Positions 9,391-22,300 of a DNA stretch of 64,000 nucleotides are shown here, in pieces. A program made the position numbers and the translations under genes. This stretch comes from Hirudinaria manillensis (taxonomy: Eukaryota > Annelida > Clitellata > Hirudinida > Hirudinidae), in the NCBI GenBank assembly GCA_034509925.1, contig CM067528.1, positions 7,686,501-7,750,500 of the forward strand. Reading direction: 5' to 3'. The stretch's first letter is position 1; the number at the start of each line of letters is the position of its first letter. The notes below the pieces were generated by a model that did not search any database, was not told the DNA's origin, and worked only from the letters and a program-made list of their open reading frames with translations.

Positions 9391-12300
9391 ATGAATCGCA
9401 TCGCATACATTTTAATTTCTGTACCACAATGCATGGTAAGCTGACTTCTAATAAATATTTGATGGTTCGAAATTATAAAAAGGGCTAATTATGGAAATTT
9501 GCAACAGGAATTAAATGGCCTGACATGCCTCGACCAATGTATTTTGTCTAAAATTTTCTCGCCACCAGCAACACTCATGTGATATTAACCTTCTAAATAC
9601 TCATCACTTCGCATAAAAGGTAGAAGTTGACCACATCTGCCGCTTTCCGGCGAATGAGTTTCGTCAGATCGTTTTAGATTCTCAAAAAGCGTATGATGTG
9701 GAATATTTTGCTCTTTAGTTTGCTGGTTTCCAGCTATTCGTTTTCTCTCGAAGTTAGGGAGGAAATGCATCAAAAGGTTGGTTATTTTACTCATTTGTCT
9801 AATTGGTGAATGCAAAGATTTTCAATGAATTCTTACATTGTAACCAATTATATGCAAATATACTTTGAAACTACCTCGATTCTTAAGTACCTGCCTATCC
9901 TAAAGTCACGCACAATATAACACTTTATATGGATTAACTCTGTCTCTAACTTACTAAAGAAATTATCTTTAGATATCCTTATCATCAAATTCATTCAGAG
10001 AACCGCTCTCCGTTTGACAAACTAACAGCTTGCCAAATCATAAACGTTTTCATATCTCTATTTTTTCTAATAGTACTTGTCTTTGGGTATTAGGTATTAT
10101 ATAACATTATTCATATCAAATAACATAATATCATACAAATCCCTTTTAATGTTATTATCAACTTGAATCTATATGGATTCGAAACTAAATAAATAAACTT
10201 AAAAACGACTAAAGTATCCAGAGTATGACCAGATATTTCTTCCACAAGTTTTCGAAAAGTGGACCAATATCTCAATGGTTATAATTGAGAACCACTCAAA
10301 TAATTGGTTGGCCCTTAATTAATTAAGTAGATTTACAAACAGAAGATATTCTAAAATGTTTTGTCTAATTTATGTACGAATTAATAAAAAATAAATATGA
10401 TTAAGCTTATGTTTACCGCAAAAGGATTGTTAGATTTTAATCGATGTATCGGACGTATTTCGAATGCTCTGTTGTCGTCATAAGTTGAATTGAAATTGAA
10501 ATTTTAGGAACCACACTGCATTTGGTACGGCTCGAAATCTTTTAATGATTCGTCCGGGTTTTTACAAACAAAATACATTTCATACAATGGACCAGCAAAG
10601 GCTCTACGTGACACCAATGCTTTGGGATACCTGCGTTTCACGTGCCCTGATCTCATACCCAAAGGTGACTTTTCTAAGGATTTAATGCAAGTCGTGATTA
10701 AAAATAATAAAATAATAAAATAAAAATAAATTATCAAATTTACTTGTACTTATTTAAACTTAATCATAATAAATACTGGGTGATATAATATATTACTTAC
10801 TGTAATAATTTTTAAAACGATTGTTGATTATATCGTACAACTAAAAGCTTAACGAAGTTTATAGAAAAAAAAAAAAAGTTAATGTATATTTAACCTAAAA
10901 ATTCTAAACAGAAAATGGTGATGTCATGACATGTTGCGATGCCAACCAGATAGAAATCTTCAAATCGGGCTTTGACACAGCTAGGCCAGTAAGTTCTCTC
11001 AACGATTAACAAACTTTGGTGCGTTTTAAACCAAATTCTGTTTTCAGTTAATCGATAGATGTCCAGCTTGTCGCGACAATTTTGCGAAAATATTTTGTCA
11101 AATGACTTGCTCTCCCCGTCAAAGCGAGTTCATGGTGGCCACGAATATCGACGAAAAAATAGTCAAGAAAATCTCCTATGCAATTTCCGACGAGTTTATC
11201 AACTCCACTCTCGAATCATGCAGGAACGTCCAGGTGCCTGGCGCTGGACTTGCCCTGGACACTCTATGCGACAATCCAGCAGCTACCTGTACTCCAAAAG
11301 TAATTATCAAACTAACTGTGCCCTAAGGCTATAAATAAATATTTAGAGTACACTGAAATTATCAACCATTCAAGTTTGTTGAAATGGTAAACAACTTTAT
11401 AGACGCAATCTAGTTGAAACGATGTTGAACATTCGGATTTAAGTTAGAAAAAAATAAAATCAATTATTACCTATATTATAGCAATAGTAATCACTTGCTT
11501 TTTTTATTTAATTATTTATTTTGTTGACGCTCCTAATATATAATAATAGATCAATTTGAATAATTTATTATTCGATATATTAATTTATGAATAAGCTTAA
11601 TCGTACTTTTAATTTACTGATTTAGCAATGGCTAAACTTCCTCGGAACCAATGAAAACTCTCCCGTTGTCGTTGACTTTCTCATCGAACCTGTTAATGGA
11701 ACCGCTGAAATTAACGAGACAGTTATCCAGTCGTTGCACGTACCAACGACACCGTGCAGCAGTAGCTGCTCTTGCAGCGACTGCCCGCAGACCTGTCCAC
11801 CCGATGTCCCTTGCCCCAAACCAGAGGAATGGATCATTTTTGGAACTGACGGGGTTTATTTCTGCTTCGCTTGTGCTTTCGCGGGATTCCTTTGTATATT
11901 CTTCATGGCACTGGTTGGTGAACAGTTGTTTTTTTATTATAAGATGACAATAACTAGTTGAGTCTAGTTTATAAGCACTGAAGTCGATTTATTTAGAAAT
12001 TATTCACTTTAGAGTCAATTTAAAATCATAATTCGAATAAACATACTTGTTTTTAGTCATTTTGTGAATTGTAAACTCCGTATTAACACTTAATTTAACC
12101 ATTAAGTTTTTGAAATAAGAGTTAAAAAATATTGGCAGTTGATTTCAAATACCTGTCTGCGTGCTGAAGAATCTGCAAATGTACAACCACCTGAAGATGA
12201 AGCCATCATCGAAGAACATCATTCTAATAAAGCTCAGGACACTCAAAATTCAAACTCAGTCTTGAAAGAAGCTTCTAACATGGAAAAATTTCAAGTAAAG

Positions 12301-15300
12301 GTGGAGAGCCTGTTGGAAAAGGGGTTCACGAGTTGGGGAAGATTTTGTGCCAAGTACAAATGGTCCGTGGTGCTGACGGGTCTGGTATTGTGCGCAGCTC
12401 TTAGCTGTGGAAATATGTACTTCAAAGTTGTCACGGACCCTGTAGAGCTTTGGTCCGCTCCTGACAGCAGAGCTCGTTTGGAAAAAAATTATTTTGATTC
12501 CACTTTTGGGTTCGTATCTCCTAAAGTTGTAAATTGATCGGCATTATCTAAAAACGAAATCGATTTGTTTTTTAGTTCGTTTTACCGCACCGAGATGCTC
12601 ATCATAACTCCAAAAAATCAATCTAGTTGGAGTGATTCAGATTCAATATTCAATGAAGTGCTGCTCGGACCAGCCCTGCAGAAGGAAGTGTTGGAAGAGG
12701 TTCTTCAACTACAGGACCAAGTTATGAAGTTGAAAGGAAACATGGAAACTGAAAATGGAACTGAAGAAGTTTCGTTGAAAGACATTTGCTTCTCGCCTCT
12801 TCAACCCGACAACGACAAGTGCACTGTTTTGTCTGCTCTCAATTACTTTCAGAATAATGCCAAGACCCTCGACTTAACAAGCTATATGGGAAATTATCTT
12901 TCTCACGTAGATATTTGTTCGAGGTCAGTTAATCAATATTAAGTAAAATAATTCAGTTTTCGTAATGAATTGCATCTGTCGTTACTTTCGTCAGCATAAA
13001 ATATAAACAAACTAATGTTTCGTTCAGAAATCCTCTGACAATCAATGACAGTTTGAGTTCCAGTGCTGGAATCGGTGCCTCGTGTTTTGGAGACTTTGGA
13101 GGACCCATCAATCCCAACACGGTTTTCGGAGGCTTTCCAAGTAAATGGATTTAATCAACTTCTTGCAATAATAACAATCACAACATGTCATGTTACTACA
13201 TATATATGTTGCATTTAATATATTCTAATTGAATCGTTTGCAGAGGATGAATATTTGAATGCCACTGCTCTCGTGGTTACATTTGTGGTCAACAACAAAA
13301 AGGATGAAGTCTTCCAAGAGAAGGCACTTGCTTGGGAGAAGGCCTTCCTCGATTTTATGAAAAATTATACAAGTGACATCATCACTGTTTATCATTCAGC
13401 TGAGGTAGTAATCGTTCTTATGGTCAACAGCAACACTAATACGACAATAATAATAAGAATAATATAACAGTATGCAAATGTAATAATAATAATTATCATT
13501 ATTATGATCCTATTGTATTTTGTTACTGATTCAACTGGCAGAGATCTATTGAAGATGAATTGGAAAGAGAAAGCAAATCGGATATCAAGACGATCGTCGC
13601 CAGTTATCTCATTATGTTTGCCTACGTTTCCATTACGCTCGGATCTTATCGCAAATGGTCAACAATTCTTGTAAGTCGTCGAATATTAATTTATTAAGTA
13701 ATTGCCAGAAATTGGAACATTCGTTTTCACATTTAAACTAATCGCATTCAATCAATTGATTGACATTTTACTTGATTGACAGGTTGACATGAAAATTTCC
13801 CTCGGTCTTGTAGGAGTTTTGATTGTGCTTTTGTCTGTTTCGTCCAGTGTTGGTTTCTTCAGTTATTTGGATGTTCCTGCCACTCTGATCATCATAGAAG
13901 TCGTCCCATTCCTCGTTCTTGCCGTGGGAGTTGACAATATCTTCATTCTGGTCCAAGCTTTCCAGGTTTGAAATATTTTGCTGGAGTGCCTTTGGACTCC
14001 TATATTTAACTTCTGTTGAATTGTTCCAGAGATTAGAGAAATCTGAGAACGACACCGTCGAAGAAATGATTGCCAAAGTTGTTGGAAAAGTTGGTCCAAG
14101 CATGCTGCTTACAAGTCTCTCAGAATCTCTGGCTTTCTTCTTAGGTGAATTTCAAAATGTCAATTGGTAAAGTTAGGAGATCACGTTAATATCATGATCT
14201 TTTTAAAGGCTTGAATTATGACTTTACTTCTTAAAAATGTGAACTTTATTGTAATAAATTAAAATTTCTTTTGAAATTTATTTTTAGGTGCCCTGACGCC
14301 TATGCCAGCTGTAAGGGTGTTCAGTCTTTATGCAGCTCTGGCTGTTTTCATAGACTTCCTTCTTCAGATTTCTTGCTTTGTCAGCTTGATGACTTTTGAT
14401 GCCACAAGGCAATTTGTAAGTTTTTTTATGCAAATATTCGATTTGTATTTGTTCTCACTTAATCTCTCTTTTTACAATCATATTTTGATCAGAACAACAG
14501 AGCCGACCTGTTATGTTGCATTTCTCTATCCAAAAAGTCAAAAGAAGATGCAGAAGATGAACCTCTGCTGTTGGAAACTCCAAAACAGGGAGCCGTTTAC
14601 ACCTTCGTAAAAGAAAAATTGTCCAAATTTCTTCTCAGCTCAGTAATCAGGCCAATAGTGGTACGATTTGAAGATTTATATTTAAATAATTCAGGAGAAA
14701 TATTTAAATTTAAGTTCATAATTTCAGATGGTTCTCTTCGTTGGATGGTTCTGCTTCTGCGTAGCAGTCATGCACAAAGTTGAAATCGGTTTGGATTCCA
14801 AACTCTCCATGCCCGAAGTAAGTTGCTTCGGAAAGATCGCTTATTCGCTTTAATTAAAATCGTTTAATTAAAATAATTTCAATAGCAATTAATTATAAAA
14901 TACAACGAATAAATTTGTTTATTCAAGGATTCCTATGCCCTCGATTATTTCAAAGCAATGGAGCAATATTTGTCCACGGGATCACCAGTTTACTTTGTAG
15001 TTGGTCACGACTTTGACTATTCAACAGTTGAAAATCAGAATAGAATTTGCAGTCACGGCGGATGTTCAGAGAAGTCTCTTGTCGCTCAAGTTTCCACTGC
15101 AACAAAGCACTCGAAATGGTGAATTTGATTAAGAAGATTTGATATTATTGCAATCAAATTATTTCATTTATACTTTTTTCTAAATCTCTAATTTTTGAAC
15201 AGTACATACTTAACCGGTTCACCTTCATCTTGGCTCGACGATTATTTTGATTGGATTTCAATCGGAAGCCCGTGCTGCAGACAATTTGAAAACAATGGAA

Positions 15301-16975
15301 CATTTTGCAGATCAACTGGTATGTTGAAGAAATTTCTCGTGACAATTAAATGAATTAATATGAGTTAAAATACTATTAAACAATCTCAGTGGAAGGAAAG
15401 GATTGCACTGCCTGTAATGTGACCAGAAGCAGCGAACCGACCGTGAGGCCCGTGGGAGAATCCTTCACCAAGTTCCTTCCCTGGTACCTCGGGGACAATC
15501 CCTGTGAGACCTGTGCCAAAGGGTATCTCATTAGTTTATATTTCTTTACTAGAATTAGGTTTTTAATCTGCAGATATATTATTTATTATTTACTATATAT
15601 TGCACTGTAGACAACATTTCCTTCATTCTCAATTATATTTGTACATCAAAAAAACCTTCTATTTAATGAAGCTTTCAAACTTAATTGTAATTTCACAATT
15701 TGTGGCCCAATAATTTATATTATATAATAATATATAATAATATTATATAATAATATTATAATAATAACATTTAGTAATGAATTGTTGTCTCATTTCAGGG
15801 GCCATGCAGCTTATGGATCAGCTGTAAAACTAATTAGAGAAGGAAACGATACCAAAGTTGGAGCCACTTACTTTATGGCTTTCCACAAGGTCCTCAACAG
15901 TTCGAAAGATTTTATAGGAGCTCTCAAATCCGCAAGAGATCTTTCCGACGAAATCACGAGAACCGTTTTCCCAGAAAATGCAAAAAATTCTCAGAACAAA
16001 ATTGATCTCTCCAAAAGAGTTTTCCCTTACAGGTATTTGAACGTTTCTGATTGTGATAACACATAATTTAAACTCATCGAGGTTGCATTATTTCTTTTAT
16101 TATTAATGAATACAACTTCCTTATATTATGGTTTTATTGCTTTTTAATATTGCAAAGCTAACGTTGATTTTATTTTCCAGCGTTTTCTACATTTTCTACG
16201 AGCAATACCTCGACATAGAATACAATTCTATTTTCAATCTTTCCATTTGTGCCTCTTCCATCTTCGTTGTCACTTTCATTCTTCTCGGATTTGACTTGTG
16301 GACGTCATTAATCGTCATGACAACTGTCATAATGACGACAGTCAGCTTATTTGGTCTCATGTTCCTCTGGCATATCGAATTGAATGCTCTCAGCCTTGTA
16401 AATATCGTCATGTGCATGGGAATCTCCGTCGAGTTTTGTTCTCATATTGCCAGGGCATTTGCTCTGTCCTCGAATCCTTCAAGATTGGAACGGTCTAAGG
16501 AATCACTTGTTCACATGGGAAGCTCAGTGAGTTTCCGGTGTTGTTAAATGACATAAGTTACAGTTATACATCTAGTTAAGTTACATAATTAACTTTATGA
16601 ATTGACATCGAAGGTTCTCAGTGGAATAACTTTGACCAAACTCGGAGGAATCATCGTCTTAGCGTTCTCCAAGTCACAACTTTTCCAAGTCTATTATTTC
16701 CGCATGTACCTCGGAATCGTGCTCTTTGGAGCTCTTCATGGTCTCATATTTCTCCCTGTCTTGCTGAGCTATTGCGGTTTGTTTCCTTTATTACTTATCG
16801 TACAAATTTATAACGTTCTGAAATTTTGTTGATATCTATATAAAAATTATTAATAAAACCTTTCGTTACTGCAGGACCGTCAGTCAACTTGGCACGTAAA
16901 AAAAGAGATTCATATCTCAAAGTCGACGGTTTCCATCAAAAGGCAGTCAATGAAATTTCTTATGACGGAAGATAA
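9391..16975 (+). CDS. NPC1: NPC1 intracellular cholesterol transporter 1
   Basis: Twenty-two exons: 9391-9435, 10508-10664, 10912-10988, 11048-11299, 11626-11913, 12139-12509, 12576-12923, 13028-13140, 13244-13404, 13542-13670, 13783-13965, 14030-14144, 14288-14415, 14493-14660, 14728-14817, 14928-15118, 15203-15318, 15390-15522, 15799-16032, 16181-16526, 16614-16776, 16875-16975. All phases agree, giving 1302 residues (human 1278). Order: signal peptide [14 protein letters not shown]; sterol-binding N-terminal domain with TCSPRQSEF; luminal domain 1 with [17 protein letters not shown]; sterol-sensing domain about residues 605-790 ([20 protein letters not shown]); C-terminal membrane block ([14 protein letters not shown]). 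NPC1 moves cholesterol from the lysosomal lumen into the membrane after NPC2 delivers it. The tail ends without the di-leucine signal of the human protein but has YLKV, a YxxΦ-type sorting motif. Two N-terminal-domain cysteines appear replaced. AATAAA lies at about 17170. Confidence 0.96.
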
Positions 16976-17273
16976 TTTTATTACGAACACTTTTAAAAAT
17001 CGTTTTTGTTATAACTTAAATAATGTTCTCTTTTTTTAAATTAAGTAAAGATGTGATGAATTTGACCGAGCAATTAAGTTTGCAATGAAAGTTTTCTACG
17101 AAGGTGGTGGACCTGCCTGAGACACTTTGATGTGTTATTTAAATATGCGTTATTTAACATATTGGAAAAATAAACCTTGTGTTGTAAAAGTCCTAGATTT
17201 GTTTCAGATACGAGCTCATTAATTTCTACGGTATCGACTTAGCGCCTATGAACTATATGGTTAATTTATATAA
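16976..17273. other. NPC1 3' flank
   Basis: Contains the NPC1 3' UTR with AATAAA near 17170. No other feature seen. Confidence 0.6.
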
Positions 17274-17590
17274 ATCCCAGCAAACCCGGGAGGGCTGAAG
17301 GTGGGTTGCCTGCATCAGCTAAGCAATTTTGATGTTATTTAGTTTGAAAATTTGCGCTAAACTAGTCGTTAGTTCAGTCGATGTTATTTATTGTAGATGT
17401 TCCCCTTTGGGGCTATTTAGCATGGGTTTTCACGAATTAACGTCTAAAGCAAATAGGCGGAGATACGTCTGATGAAGTGCTGTCCTTCTAAGGAATAGAG
17501 GGCAGCCCGCACGGGTCCCATGCACCCCCGGGGACAAAACTGATGCGGAGTCCGCGCGTAAACCTGCATGGGACCCTCCGGGTTTCAGCC
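17274..17590. mobile_element. Short non-autonomous derivative of the CACTA-like element at 23.8 kb
   Basis: The left 170 bp (ATCCCAGCAAACCCGGGAGG, then GGGTTGCC, then a 'gatgttatttagtttgaaaa' block) match the left end of the 23844-26784 transposon; the right part (GGGCAGCCCGCACGGGTCCC) matches its right end. The interior with the genes is missing. The last dozen bases of the right terminal repeat are not recognisable, so it may be end-truncated. Confidence 0.7.
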
Positions 17591-17710
17591 GAGTAGAAAG
17601 TACGAAGACAAAGTTAATTGTCTGAAATAGTCAAAATTAAGTTGTCATCACATCCTACTGAAGTTGTATTTGCTGTATATATTTCTTTGACAAAACTTGA
17701 CCATAGACTT

Positions 17711-17812
17711 TATATATATATATATATATGTATGTATATATGTATGTATACATACATATATATATGTATATATGTATGTATATATGTATGTATACATATA
17801 TATTTATATTTA

Positions 17813-17860
<48 letters not shown>
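17711..17860. repeat. (TA)n / TATG-rich microsatellite, left flank of the retrotransposon pair
   Basis: About 150 bp of alternating TA with TATG, TACA and TTTA variants, ending in a pure (TA)n run that joins directly to retrotransposon sequence at 17861. Long open frames of repeating Tyr-Ile here are artefacts of the repeat. Confidence 0.95.
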
Positions 17861-17864
<4 letters not shown>

Positions 17865-19361
17865 TAAAATTAGCAAAATCAGAACTCAATGGTCGCTCAA
17901 CAACTCCAGTGACAGCAGGGTCCGCGACGTCATGCCGCAACTCCGCTCAGGAAGGAAATTCAGAGCCCAGGAAGAAATTGAGGAATCCGAGGCAATCCTA
18001 GCCTACGAGGAGAAAAGAGGACCCGTGCAGGTAGACCGCCATGGAGTCGGATGGAACCATTTTCCAAGATGGTCCACAGCGAATGTGCAGACAAAGGCCG
18101 CCATGATAATCCAAGAGAGAAGGCGAGAGATGGAGACCGAAAGGATTGCGCTGGCAGTGCAGCAAAGCCAGCAAGGACAGTGGACAACCTGGGAAGACGT
18201 CATCCAAAGATCCATCACATGGAAAGACATTTGGAAAAAGTCTCCCCTCCGCTTGGCATTCCTCATAAGGTCGGTCTACGACGTGCTCCCTTCCGGGTCC
18301 AACTTACAGAAGTGGGGGATGGTTCAAGACGCCAGCTGCGAGCTCTGCGGAGGTGAACAGTCACTCCGGCACGTGCTCTCATCATGCACGTACGCCCTTG
18401 CTCACGGTCGCTACACTTGGCGACATAACCAAGTCCTGCAGGTCGTGGTCGAGGCGGCTAAGACGGCATGCTCCCAGGCAAATGCCCGAGAAATCGCGGC
18501 ACCAAGAAGAATGTACTTCTTAAGAGAGGGCTCAACACAGCACCGCAAAAGGAACATGGCCCAAATGAGGGACTTGCTGTCCACAGCCAAAGACTGGACA
18601 GTTGCGGCAGACCTGCAGGGAGAAAGGCACTACCACCAGGTGATACAAGAGAGCGGCAAGCGGCCTGATCTGGTGCTGGCGTCGGCAGCAACCGATTCCG
18701 TCATTATCGTAGAGCTGACGGTCCCATGGGAGGACCGAATTGATGTCAGCAATGCTCTGAAGAGCGACCGTTATGAAGAGCTGAGGATGGATTTAGAGGG
18801 GAAAGGTTATAGCGCCCGTGTGTTACCAATAGAAGTCGGAGCGAGAGGGCTGGTAGGCAAGTCTACATACGCCTTTCTCAGGAAGATAGGCCTTTCAAAC
18901 AGGCAAACAAAACAGTTCGTCCAGAAAATAGCCGAGTCCGCAGAATTGGCTTCTCACTGGATCTGGACAACGAAGGACCGAAGGTAAGCCTCAGACACGG
19001 CGAGGCTAGTCGTCCCTGTCCACTCCACCAAAACAGGGACTCCAGTGTAAGACCAGGAAAGAGACACCCCGGACGGCATTCACACCAAAGTGATATAAGA
19101 AGTGCCGTAACGGTTACTTTGACGGTTTTTCGGACGGCGGAGCCCTCGCGGAATTTTTCGTAAAATGGCGGTGCGAGTATTGTTTGTTTGTCGGAAGTCG
19201 TTGTCTGGTTATCGGAAGAAAGTATCTGGCAGGGACATCCGCTTGATCAACGGATGCGGCCCAGCCCCCGAGAGTGTCAGGATTCAGGGCCGAAACACTT
19301 GTAGAAGGGGCCATTCCTCTGAAGATCCCTGTCAGAACGCTCGTTCAAGAGTTTCTATTAA
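17861..19361 (+). mobile_element. R2-group non-LTR retrotransposon, 5'-truncated upstream copy (A)
   Basis: This 1.5 kb is a second copy of 21710-23210 at an exact offset of 3849 bp, with only three substitutions seen (codons Tyr/Phe near 18004, Leu/Ser near 18951, and one in the 3' UTR near 19122). It starts inside the open reading frame at 'aatataaaat', where the element and the (TA)n flank share AATATA, so the break looks like a 5' truncation joined by microhomology. It carries the last ~375 codons: the CCHC knuckle ([13 protein letters not shown]), the PD-(D/E)xK endonuclease ([23 protein letters not shown]) and stop at 18985-18987, then a 374 bp 3' UTR ending TCTATTAA. Confidence 0.9.
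17864..18987 (+). pseudogene. C-terminal fragment of the retrotransposon ORF (copy A)
   Basis: Codons are intact from the truncation point to the stop. It retains the zinc knuckle and endonuclease but has lost the zinc finger and reverse transcriptase. Any start codon upstream lies in the TA repeat, so the fragment has no proper start. Its protein differs from copy B at two residues. Confidence 0.85.
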
Positions 19362-22300
19362 TACACCAAGGCGTTGGCCATTTGACGCTCGGGAAAAGAC
19401 CGAGGGACAACCAGGAAAGACCGGTGACGACCGGGAAAGACCGGTGGCATCTCGGAAAGACGAGGTCGCCCATGGCCCAGCAAGTCAGGTGCGACAAATC
19501 ACTTCTGCTACCTCAACGACTACCGAAATATGCCCTCAGGGTTCCTACCGAAAGGAGAGGGAGAATGATGAACCCATCACTGGACCTACGGATTTCGACC
19601 GGCCTGTTACAACAATCACCGATTTTAGGACTGCCCTGGACAATGGCGCGCCAGGCAGCAGGTGTATTTGCGGGAAATCTTTTGCTTCAAGGAAGGGAAT
19701 GAAGATCCATCAGACAAAAATGGGTTGCATTGAGAGACAGCGTCCTGTCGCGCAAGAGCCGACACATAAAACGCCGAACGACACCGGGCAGGAGGCACAC
19801 CACAGTCCCGAGTTGGTTCGAGTCTCTCTTCCAGCACCAGACCCAGTCAGGCAAAGGATCAAATTTCCTCCAAGCAAAGACATGAAAGTGTGGCAAGAAC
19901 TGGATGGCAATCTCGCAACCGGCCTCAAGAGAGTGATGAAAAGAGAAGGCACTATGAAGAGCTTCTCCGATTTCATCTACGCTTCCTGCCTAGAGAAGTT
20001 CGGGTCTGTCGAAGTCAAGCGCCCCACAAAACCCAAAGAATCCAGGCGGCAGATCGAGCTACGAAATTTGAAGCGCGAGAAAAGGGTCCTTCGCAGCAGA
20101 TGGAAGAGTTCGGGTGAGGCCGAAAAGGCCGGTTTGATGGTGCTGTGGGAGGAGGTCAAAGGAAGAATCAACACCCTCCGTCAAGCAGAAAGGGCGAGAC
20201 AAAAGAGGTACGAGAGAAGGCGAGCAAGACAAGAATTTTTCAATGATCCGTATCGCTACGGGAGGTCACTGCTCGAACCACCAAAATCAGGGACTCTTGC
20301 TGCTTCAAGGGCGGAGCTAGAAGCACACCTCACCAAGACGTACACCGATGCTCTTCGCAGCACACCGCTTCCTCAGAGAACTGAGGTTCTGGAAGCACCT
20401 TTCCCGGATCATCCATTTCAAGAGGCAGCTCCATCGATCGAGGAGGTTAAGGGAGTCGTGAAGAAGGCAAGAAACCGCTCCGCGCCCGGGCCCAACGGGA
20501 TCCCATATCTGCTTTACAAGAGATGCCCAAGAACGCTCAAGCTGCTCCACACAATAATAGTTTCCACCTGGGTCAATGCCGCAGTCGACAACGAATGGAA
20601 AGTAGCGGAAGGTGTGTACATTCCGAAAGAAAAGGAATCTAAGCACATAAACCAGTTCAGGCCTATTTCGTTGTTGAATGTCGAAGGGAAAATCTATTTC
20701 TCATGTCTAGCGGCAAGGCTGACTACGTTCATGATAACAAACAAGTACATCGACACAGCAGTTCAAAAGGGAGGCATCCCAGGTGTGCCGGGGTGCATCG
20801 AGCACACCGCAATGATATGGGAGGCGATCCAGAACGCAAAAAGGAACCAACTCAGTCTACACGTCGTGTGGCTCGACCTGGCCAACGCCTATGGATCGGT
20901 GCCCCATCAACTCCTCTGGAAGACGTTAGAGATCCACCATGTTCCTGGAACGGTGATTGAGGTACTCAAGGAATACTTCAACGGTTTCGTGATGCGTTTT
21001 TCCACAAAAGATTGCACCACGTGTTGGATCCCTCTGCAGATCGGCATAGCCATGGGATGTGCCATTTCTCCATCGCTGTTTGTGCTTGCCATTCAAGTCG
21101 TTCTAAATGCAGTAGGAGCTGAGATCCCCGAGATGCGTTTGGGTAAAGGGGTGTTTATGCCTTCAGTAAAGGTTTTCATGGACGACACCACCATCGTTCT
21201 AAACAGGCAGCAGATTGTCCAAAGAGCCCTTGACAAGCTCAATGATCTACTCCAATGGTGTCGCATGGCTCTGAAGCCCGCAAAATCCCGGAGTCTTTCT
21301 CTCACAAGAGGGAGAGTTCGCAGCGACGTGTGCTTCACCGCCGGAGGACAACGCATTCCGACGGTCTCAGAAGAGCCAGTAAAGAGCTTGGGAAGAGTTT
21401 TTGACGTGTCCCTCCGCGACAAAAACCAGGAGGCAGCCACTGTCAGTAGGATGACCGACGGTCTGAGAGCGATTGCAGAATCGCCGCTACAGGGCAGATT
21501 CAAAGTCTGGCTCCTGCAGTTCGTCCTGTTACCAAGACTGCTGTGGCCATTGACCATCTACGAAATAGGCCTGCAGTCGGTAGAAGAGATGGAAAGGAAA
21601 ATAAATCGGTGTACGAGGAAATGGTTCGGGTTGCCGCCTTCGCTATCGTCGATCGCCCTGTACAGCAGAAGCACACGGTTGAGGCTGCCCCTCAGATCCA
21701 TCGTTGAAGAATATAAAATTAGCAAAATCAGAACTCAATGGTCGCTCAACAACTCCAGTGACAGCAGGGTCCGCGACGTCATGCCGCAACTCCGCTCAGG
21801 AAGGAAATTCAGAGCCCAGGAAGAAATTGAGGAATCCGAGGCAATCCTAGCCTTCGAGGAGAAAAGAGGACCCGTGCAGGTAGACCGCCATGGAGTCGGA
21901 TGGAACCATTTTCCAAGATGGTCCACAGCGAATGTGCAGACAAAGGCCGCCATGATAATCCAAGAGAGAAGGCGAGAGATGGAGACCGAAAGGATTGCGC
22001 TGGCAGTGCAGCAAAGCCAGCAAGGACAGTGGACAACCTGGGAAGACGTCATCCAAAGATCCATCACATGGAAAGACATTTGGAAAAAGTCTCCCCTCCG
22101 CTTGGCATTCCTCATAAGGTCGGTCTACGACGTGCTCCCTTCCGGGTCCAACTTACAGAAGTGGGGGATGGTTCAAGACGCCAGCTGCGAGCTCTGCGGA
22201 GGTGAACAGTCACTCCGGCACGTGCTCTCATCATGCACGTACGCCCTTGCTCACGGTCGCTACACTTGGCGACATAACCAAGTCCTGCAGGTCGTGGTCG

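Noticed and set aside
9585-9815. Minus-strand open frame in NPC1 intron 1
   Set aside because: No motif or homology recognised, and no splice context; a chance frame.
17618-17940. Open frames of repeated Tyr-Ile on both strands
   Set aside because: They are translations of the TA microsatellite, not genes.
19165-19361. The first 66 codons as a genuine N-terminal domain of the retrotransposon protein
   Set aside because: The same bases are the 3' UTR of the upstream copy (and of copy B at 23014-23210), so they are outside element B; kept only as a read-through observation.
19810-19830. GGTTCGAGTC-like tRNA T-loop motif
   Set aside because: It lies inside the retrotransposon ORF, with no matching acceptor stem or A-box upstream.
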